Positions 58,613-64,000 of a DNA stretch of 64,000 nt are shown piece after piece (the stretch's first letter is position 1; each line of letters begins with the position of its first letter). This DNA comes from Kibdelosporangium persicum. Lineage in GTDB: Bacteria > Actinomycetota > Actinomycetes > Mycobacteriales > Pseudonocardiaceae. The DNA is taken from positions 1-64,000 of the forward strand of contig NZ_JAAATY010000044.1 in the NCBI RefSeq assembly GCF_013280595.1. Direction: 5' to 3'. Below the pieces are notes generated by a model. The model was not told the DNA's origin. It saw only the letters and a program-made list of their open reading frames with translations, and made no database searches. The position numbers and the translations under genes are program-made.

Positions 58613-59272
58613 GCGAACTTCCGCAGGGCGAATCCCGGGCAGCTGCGGGACGTGGTCGACGAGGTTGAACACGGTGTGGGCGTCGCTTCCGGTGAACAGC
58701 AGTGAGATCACGATCGCGGCCATCGCTTCGAGGTGGTGGGCGTGCCGCAGGTCGCCGACCGGCAGTGGCACACAGCCGAGGTCGGTGATCAGGCGTTCTG
58801 TCAGGTTCGCCGCCGGGTCATGGTCGGCGCAGTAAGGGACGGTGAGCGGGCGGCCGTCGAACACGGGTGGCTGCATCTGCCAGACGCGGGCGTGACAGAG
58901 GTTGAACGCCTTGACGACGTGCCCACCGGTCACCTCCGCGATGTGCTGGGCCATCGACCGGCCGGGTTCGGTGACGAGCGTGAAGTGCTCCACCTCGACC
59001 GCGTTGTTGCAGTCGATGATCGCCTTGCCGCGCAGTGCGGCGCCGATTTCCGCGAGGGTTTCGGGCATCCCCTGGTACAGGACCGCGATCAGCGCGACGT
59101 CGCCGAACTCGGCCGCTTCCCGGAAGGTCCCGGTGCGGGCCTGCCACTTGCCGGCCAGTGCCTGTGCTTTGGCCTGGGTGCGGCCGGCGACCATCAGTTC
59201 GTGGCCTGCGGCGGCCCAGCGGGTGCCGAGTGCGTCGGCCATCGCCCCGGCTCCAAGAACACCGATTCTCAT
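58610..59272 (-). CDS. F420-dependent NADP reductase-like oxidoreductase
   Basis: This is a 220-residue Rossmann protein of the F420-dependent NADP oxidoreductase family (MRIGVLGAGAMADALGTRWAAAGHELMVAGR). The NADP-binding Arg after the second strand is present. It transfers hydride between F420H2 and NADP, or acts on a related small substrate. ATG at 59272. The stop codon TAG is supplied by the outer end of the palindromic repeat at 58422-58612. Confidence 0.85.
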   Translation of the reverse strand: MRIGVLGAGAMADALGTRWAAAGHELMVAGRTQAKAQALAGKWQARTGTFREAAEFGDVALIAVLYQGMPETLAEIGAALRGKAIIDCNNAVEVEHFTLVTEPGRSMAQHIAEVTGGHVVKAFNLCHARVWQMQPPVFDGRPLTVPYCADHDPAANLTERLITDLGCVPLPVGDLRHAHHLEAMAAIVISLLFTGSDAHTVFNLVDHVPQLPGIRPAEVR

Positions 59273-59319
59273 GACGGCGAGGCTAGGAGTCCGTAGGGCA
59301 CCACCCGGTTGCCCACGGA

Positions 59320-59667
59320 TCAGCCGGCGTCGTCGGGGCCGGCGAGTTCGGCGGCGTGGTCCTCCGCCCACCGGGCGAGCACCGACACCGGTCCCAGGAG
59401 GCTGTTGCCGAGCGAGGTCAGCCGGTACTCCACGCCCGGTGGCGCGGTGGCGAGGCGGCGGCGCTGCACGAGGGCGTTGCGCTCCAGCTTGCGCAGCGTC
59501 TGGGTGAGCATCTTCTTGCTGATCCCACCGATCTTCGCCAGCAGATCGCTGTGCCGCTGCGGCCCGCTTCCCAACGCGAACACCACGACGACCGACCAGG
59601 TGTCGGCCACCAGGCTCAACGTCGTGCGAGCGGGGCAGTCGGCGACGAACACGTCGAAGTCGCTCAC
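59320..59667 (-). CDS. HxlR family transcriptional regulator
   Basis: This is a 115-residue HxlR-type winged helix (VFVADCPARTTLSLVADTWSVVVVFAL; SDLLAKIGGISKKMLTQTLRKLERNALV). The Cys at about residue 11 matches the sensing position of the family. The start is GTG at 59667. It lies 47 bp downstream of the F420-reductase-like gene start on the same strand; that reductase is its probable target. Confidence 0.85.
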   Translation of the reverse strand: MSDFDVFVADCPARTTLSLVADTWSVVVVFALGSGPQRHSDLLAKIGGISKKMLTQTLRKLERNALVQRRRLATAPPGVEYRLTSLGNSLLGPVSVLARWAEDHAAELAGPDDAG

Positions 59668-59833
59668 GTGGCGATTCAAGCAGATGGCGACGGCGTGGCC
59701 GCTTCGGTGAGGGCGGTCAGCACGGCGGTGACGGCGGGCGGGTCGGGAGGGTCGCCGTAGGTGGCGGCGAAGATCCGGCGCCGGAAACTCCCTTTCGGGC
59801 ACAGTAATTCATTGGCCTGCCGGGTACGACCTA

Positions 59834-59879
59834 CTCGTGAGTGTTTATCAGGGTTAGAACACGGATAAACACTCACGAG
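59834..59879. repeat. Palindromic repeat, family 2, copy B
   Basis: CTCGTGAGTGTTTATC (59834-59849) and GATAAACACTCACGAG (59864-59879) are perfect 16-bp inverted arms around AGGGTTAGAACACG. Core and flanks match the copy at 46651-46698. It lies in the roughly 400-bp region (59668-60077) between the HxlR start and the ATPase gene, which shows nothing else certain. Confidence 0.82.
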
Positions 59880-60077
59880 GGGTCTGTTCGTGGGGCGGCT
59901 GGGGCGGTTCCGTGGTGATGGCCGCCTGCAACGCTCTCGAAAGCCACGCGGTTTGTTAGGGCAAATGGGTGATTCACGAAGCTGACCGGTGGATAGTAAG
60001 CGGTTTTTGCTGTGCGGTACGGCTGACGGCCCTTAAGTTCGTCTCTCCTGGCGATGCAGAAGCCTGGGAGGGCCACG

Positions 60078-61967
60078 GTGTTCGTGGGGCGATCGAGCCT
60101 GCTCAACCTGATCAACGAGATGGTCCCGGTCGCCGACGGGCAGACCACCCCGGTGCTGGTCATCGAGGGGTGCGGCGGCTCGGGCCGCACCCGGTTGCTG
60201 ACGAAGATCGCCGAGGAATGGCAAGGAAAAACCCCGACCGTCCTGGTGCGTCCCCTTGAACTGGACGGCGACGACGACAGTGCGGTGCGGCCTGTCCTCG
60301 CCGCGGCGATGCTGGGCCTGAGCGTGGGAGCTCCTGGCTACAACATCTCGTTCCCTCGGGTGATTCTCGCGCACATCGCGATGCAGGAGAACGACGCGGA
60401 CATCAACCCGGATGTCGCTTTGGTGCGGCTGCGGGAACGTATCAACACCTATACCGACCGCACCGCGCTGACCGCTTTCCTGACCAGGCTGGTGGAGGCG
60501 GTGGGAGCGCTGGCGGGGAACATCAAGTTCCCTGGTGCCGCGGAGATCGCGCCGGACACGGCGAGGGGGATCGCCGAGGCGATCGTGATGCGGCTGCAGC
60601 GCTCGACCTGGCTGGTCAAACGCACGTGGAGCTCGCAGGTCTGGTCGTGGTTCGGTCATCAGGGCCAGGGTCTCAGCACTGAGCCCGAGAACGCGTTGCT
60701 CCGGCTGGCCCGGCAGTACCGCAGCGAGGACGCGGACATCCGGCGGGACGTGGACGACCTGCTCGTCGCGGCACTGCTCGCGGATCTGCGGTACGGACTG
60801 GCGAACGCGGCCAACCGGCCGGCGAACGTGGTGGTACTGCTGGACGACGCGGACACCGCGGCCGCGCGGTCGTTCGTCCGCTCGTTGATCCGGGTACGCC
60901 GGGCGATCGCGGACATACCGAGGAACCCGGAGAGCGCGCTTCCGGATCCCCTGACGATCGTCACCACCAGCGGTGGCCTGCTCGCCGGTGAACTGGCCGC
61001 CGAGCAGCCCGCGGCCCAGCACTGGGACGAGACCGAGCTGCCCGGTACGGTCCGGCTGTCGGGCTCCTGGCTGCGAGTGTCCACAGCGGACCTCAGCCGG
61101 GACAACGTCTTCCAGCTGACCAAGGGTTTCGACTGGCCGGACCACATCGGCACCGGACGGATCGCCTCGCCGGTCTACCGGTTGACGCGGGGACATCCCC
61201 AGTCGACCGAGTTCGTCCTCAAACGCCTGCAGGCCCAACCCTCCTGGCTCAACACCGTCGATCTCGACCAGTTGCTGCACGGCGTCGAGGACACCTTGCT
61301 GCTGCCGTTCGTCCGGGCGCTTGACGAGAAACGAGTCGTCAACCCCGCCTTGCTCACCGCGCTGATCACGCTGTCAGCCGCGCGTAACCGGCAGGAGGCG
61401 GGCGCGCTCACGACATTGCTGCCCGCTCCGGTCGGCCGGGACTCGCAGCTGTTCACCTCGCCGACCCTGTGGATCGGCCGAGACGGGCGGCTGCGCCCGT
61501 TGGTGCGTTATCTGGGAATGCGGGCGCTGTCCCGTCGCCCTGCCGACGACGACGCGAGCTGGACGGTGGTCTTCGAGACGTTGCGCGCCAACACGGACAC
61601 CGCGGGCAGGCTGCACCACGACCGGATGCTCGGTCACCGCGACCAGGTCGCGGCGGAACTGGCCGAACTGCGCGGCGGGATGCGCTGCGCCGACTGGCTT
61701 GCGTTGCTCGACGAGGTGACCGCGACCGTCGATCCCCGGGAGCGCGACATCGACGTGATCAGAGGCGTCGACCAGCCGTCGACCTCCGTCGGGCACATCG
61801 CCCGGCTGCTGGGGGTGATCCCGGCGCTGGACCACGACCCCTGCCTGACCGTGCCCGCCGACATCAAGATCCTCCGGGCACACGCGAGGCACAGCTTCAC
61901 CCGGATCGCCGACGACGGAGACGATCCACTGCCGTGCCTGCTGCGCGCTGACCGGTACCAGGACTAG
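60078..61967 (+). CDS. Unassigned P-loop ATPase-like protein (paired with receptor protein)
   Basis: This is a 629-residue protein of no family I can name. It has a P-loop-like GCGGSGRT at 31-38, where the invariant Walker A Lys is replaced by Arg, and a Walker B-like VVVLLDDAD (251-259). The rest is helical. No membrane helix is evident. GTG at 60078 has GGGAGGG at 5-bp spacing and is preferred over ATG at 60054. It is 15 bp upstream of the receptor-type protein, so the two are co-expressed. A STAND/NB-ARC-like switch role is possible but unproven. Confidence 0.65.
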   Translation: MFVGRSSLLNLINEMVPVADGQTTPVLVIEGCGGSGRTRLLTKIAEEWQGKTPTVLVRPLELDGDDDSAVRPVLAAAMLGLSVGAPGYNISFPRVILAHIAMQENDADINPDVALVRLRERINTYTDRTALTAFLTRLVEAVGALAGNIKFPGAAEIAPDTARGIAEAIVMRLQRSTWLVKRTWSSQVWSWFGHQGQGLSTEPENALLRLARQYRSEDADIRRDVDDLLVAALLADLRYGLANAANRPANVVVLLDDADTAAARSFVRSLIRVRRAIADIPRNPESALPDPLTIVTTSGGLLAGELAAEQPAAQHWDETELPGTVRLSGSWLRVSTADLSRDNVFQLTKGFDWPDHIGTGRIASPVYRLTRGHPQSTEFVLKRLQAQPSWLNTVDLDQLLHGVEDTLLLPFVRALDEKRVVNPALLTALITLSAARNRQEAGALTTLLPAPVGRDSQLFTSPTLWIGRDGRLRPLVRYLGMRALSRRPADDDASWTVVFETLRANTDTAGRLHHDRMLGHRDQVAAELAELRGGMRCADWLALLDEVTATVDPRERDIDVIRGVDQPSTSVGHIARLLGVIPALDHDPCLTVPADIKILRAHARHSFTRIADDGDDPLPCLLRADRYQD

Positions 61968-61982
61968 CCGAAGGATTCGCCG

Positions 61983-63584
61983 TTGACCGCGAGCTCATCC
62001 CGCTACATCTGGTGGCTCCTGCCTCGCCGGGGCCGTTTTCCCAAGCGCTGGACCGACTGGATCCGCCTCGGCCTGGTCGCGACGCTCCTGCTGATCGCCG
62101 CGACGGCCGGGCTGTGGGGACCGGTGATCGTGCCGCGGCGCTGCAGCGACGGGTTCTGGCCGGACGCGGACATCTGGGAGGCCGGCAACGGTGAGTGCGT
62201 CGGCTTGTCCGAAGGTGCGTACTCCTTCGGTGTCGACGCGTTCGCGCCGGTGATGCAGCTGATCGACCGGCAGAACCAGGCCGCCGCGGAGAAATGCGCC
62301 CCGAACGGCACTCCGGTGACCGTCGGCGTGCTGATGACCATGACCGACAGGTTCGCCGGCAGCCGGGCCGTGCACGAACTGGAAGGCATGGCCACGGCGC
62401 AGCGAGTCGCCAACGACACCGGCTGCCTGCACCCGATGCGTCTGCTGGTCGGGCAGATCGGCCAGTACGGCGCCGAGAACACACCCGCCGAGGTGGCCAG
62501 GCGCATCGCGCAACGCCCCGAAGTGGTCGCCGTCGCGGGAATCGGGCTGAGCCACCAGTACTCGGCGGACGTGGCCGACATCCTCGCCGGAGCCAAGATC
62601 CCGATGGTCTCCGACCTGATCACCGCCGAGGGGTTCGACCAGACCGGATCCCGTGACGACAAGCCGAATTTCGACGGCTGTGACGAGAACATCACCTATC
62701 CGCGCGGGATCGGCAGGGACTACTTCTACCGGGTCGCGTTCCGCAATTCCCAGCAGATCAGCCAGCTCGGCGCGGTGGCGCCGGGTCGTCCCGACTTCAT
62801 CATGGTCCCCACCGGAGGATCTGATCCGTACACCTGCACCACGTTGCCGTTCATGCAACGCCAGTTCGGCGGCAACATCACCGAGGTGAAGTTCGACGCC
62901 GACGAGCTGAGCACCGTGGGGCAGACCGCGAAGCGCGTGTGCAGCCTGGCGAAGGACGTGATCGTCGCCTACATCGCCCGCGGCCGGGATCTGGGCCCGT
63001 TCCTCAACAGCCTTGACGAGGCATACTCCGCAGGACAGTGTTCGGCACTGTCGGTCACGGTGCTGAGCACGTCGGACGGCAATCGCCTGCGGGCCGCCGA
63101 GCACGACCCGCGGCTGGAGGACTTCCGGGTCAAAGCGTTGCGGTCACCCAGCTTCGCCACCGGCAAGGTCCGGTTGCTGGCGGCCCTGGTGGCCGGCGCC
63201 GACCGGCCCATGCCGGGCAACCCGAACTTCGACGTGTTCGCCAAGGCCTTCACCGACGCGGGTTTCGACATCACCCACGCCGACGCCGGCTGGGCGGTCA
63301 ACGCCTATGACGCGCTGACCACCATCGCCGAAGCGCTACGGACGCTGCCGTCCAACAGGCCGGTTCAGCGCAGCGGGGTCAACACTGTGATCAGTGGCTT
63401 CACCTCCCGCGAACAGTCGGTGCCCGGTGCGGGCGGACTGATCACGTTCGACAACAGCGGCAACCGAACCGACACACAGCCGCCTGTCATCCGGTTGTGC
63501 CCCATGGCTCCCGGTCCTGCTGACAAGCCTGCTCGAACCACTGCCACCCTGGCCCGCCCCGGCGTGCCCGCCGACTGTCCTTGA
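61983..63584 (+). CDS. Membrane-anchored receptor-type (ABC substrate-binding-like) protein
   Basis: This is a 533-residue protein with one N-terminal transmembrane helix (about 28-47) and a large exterior domain resembling the type 1 periplasmic-binding/receptor-ligand fold (two lobes: VTVGVLMTMTDRFAGS near 112; FIMVPTGGSDPYTC; YDALTTIAEALR). Ten or so Cys suggest disulfides outside the cell. It starts with TTG at 61983, with AAGGA 8 bp upstream. No ABC permease or ATPase of the transport type is nearby; instead it is paired with the ATPase-like gene. Function unknown. Confidence 0.68.
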   Translation: MTASSSRYIWWLLPRRGRFPKRWTDWIRLGLVATLLLIAATAGLWGPVIVPRRCSDGFWPDADIWEAGNGECVGLSEGAYSFGVDAFAPVMQLIDRQNQAAAEKCAPNGTPVTVGVLMTMTDRFAGSRAVHELEGMATAQRVANDTGCLHPMRLLVGQIGQYGAENTPAEVARRIAQRPEVVAVAGIGLSHQYSADVADILAGAKIPMVSDLITAEGFDQTGSRDDKPNFDGCDENITYPRGIGRDYFYRVAFRNSQQISQLGAVAPGRPDFIMVPTGGSDPYTCTTLPFMQRQFGGNITEVKFDADELSTVGQTAKRVCSLAKDVIVAYIARGRDLGPFLNSLDEAYSAGQCSALSVTVLSTSDGNRLRAAEHDPRLEDFRVKALRSPSFATGKVRLLAALVAGADRPMPGNPNFDVFAKAFTDAGFDITHADAGWAVNAYDALTTIAEALRTLPSNRPVQRSGVNTVISGFTSREQSVPGAGGLITFDNSGNRTDTQPPVIRLCPMAPGPADKPARTTATLARPGVPADCP

Positions 63585-63623
63585 GGGGCGGCGAGCGGTC
63601 ACAGGGCCCGGGGCTTGCCACGA

Positions 63624-64000
63624 TCAGGAGTAGGCCCGCGTCTGGTCTTCGACTCGCTGCTGGTCGTCCGCGAGCAGACCGCCGTCGAGGGCCACGGCGT
63701 CAAGGGAATGCTCATGGAGGAAGGTCATGAAGTCGGGCAGCCGGTAGGTGTCCGCCACTGCCTTGTTGATCTTCCTGAGCATGGTCCGTTTGGCGTCGAT
63801 CGTGGTGCCTTGGGGGACGTGCGCGGTGAACACCGGCCTGACCGGCTCGGCGCCGAGGAGCCCGTTCTGGCTCACACTGCCGAGCGGCCACTCGCGCAGG
63901 AAGATCCGGGTGTCGTCGGGGAAGGGGTAGGCCTCGTGCAGAGCGTCGTAGATCGCCTTCACCAGTTCCCTCTTCCGGTCGAGGTCGACACCGGCGGGCA
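63624..64000 (-). CDS. Tautomerase-family protein (N-terminus cut)
   Basis: The frame ends at 63624 and is open through the window edge. The visible part reads PAGVDLDRKRELVKAIYDALHEAYPFPDDTRIFL and FTAHVPQGTTIDAKRTMLRKINKAVADTY in pieces, which fits a tautomerase (4-oxalocrotonate/MIF-like) repeat pair. The catalytic N-terminal Pro lies beyond the window. Probably cytosolic; substrate unknown. Confidence 0.8.
   Translation of the reverse strand, partial: PAGVDLDRKRELVKAIYDALHEAYPFPDDTRIFLREWPLGSVSQNGLLGAEPVRPVFTAHVPQGTTIDAKRTMLRKINKAVADTYRLPDFMTFLHEHSLDAVALDGGLLADDQQRVEDQTRAYS

Noticed and set aside
1-64000. CRISPR arrays, tRNA or rRNA genes, transposases, phage genes
   Set aside because: None seen: no regularly spaced direct repeats, no tRNA-like cloverleaf sequences noticed and no integrase or transposase motifs.

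Overview
The window is a GC-rich actinomycete chromosome segment. Gene density is high, GTG/TTG starts and 4-bp ATGA/GTGA overlaps are frequent, and regulators of the SARP/AfsR, TetR, AraC, GntR, MerR and HxlR types are abundant. The style fits a soil Pseudonocardiales-type organism (inference). No rRNA, tRNA, CRISPR array, insertion sequence with a transposase, or phage module was seen. About 57 protein genes are supported; the first (PL7 lyase) and last (tautomerase) are cut by the window edges.

Layout. 0-3 kb: polysaccharide lyase, then a divergent SDR/LysR pair. 3-17.6 kb: a large catabolic locus made of an Ohr peroxidase, a TetR regulator, a meta-cleavage C-C hydrolase with an extradiol dioxygenase, a small membrane protein, an aromatic-acid MFS porter, a second C-C hydrolase, a class A flavin hydroxylase, a HyuA/HyuB (acetone/acetophenone-carboxylase-like) pair, a disulfide oxidoreductase and a QsdR/TetR-type regulator. 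Its promoters share two repeated operator types, so they look like one regulon for uptake, ring hydroxylation, ring cleavage and ketone carboxylation of an aromatic compound. 17.7-28 kb: two secreted esterase/lipase-like proteins, small SnoaL and DUF3291 proteins, an HTH regulator, a 1058-residue SARP/NB-ARC regulator, an FMN reductase with an MFS exporter, and a DUF2268 protease-like protein. 28-32.4 kb: a TetR regulator divergent from a PaoABC-like molybdenum hydroxylase operon. 32.5-38 kb: TetR, SnoaL, PPOX, AraC, an Old Yellow Enzyme with a KstR-like box, and an APC permease.

38-42 kb: a membrane TIR protein next to a SET-like protein, then GntR, YbhB and VOC genes. 42.4-47.9 kb: a 987-residue secreted PA14/propeller/CBM/DUF1080 protein, an epoxide-hydrolase-like protein, a roughly 0.9-kb gene-poor leader region and a MerR regulator. 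47.9-51.5 kb: a NarL-type two-component pair divergent from an ABC-2 exporter. 51.5-59.7 kb: HxlR/MFS/PPOX, a secreted GH-A glycosidase with FN3 and CBM2 behind a CebR-type box, RibD-like, STAS, glucose-dehydrogenase-like, F420-reductase-like and HxlR genes. 60-63.6 kb: a P-loop ATPase with an Arg in place of the Walker A Lys, paired with a membrane-anchored receptor-type ligand-binding protein. This pair and the TIR/SET neighbourhood are the best candidates for undescribed biology.

Two families of dispersed palindromic repeats are present in two copies each (4265/58422 and 46651/59834). Copies of the first family supply the TAG stop codons of the genes they abut.
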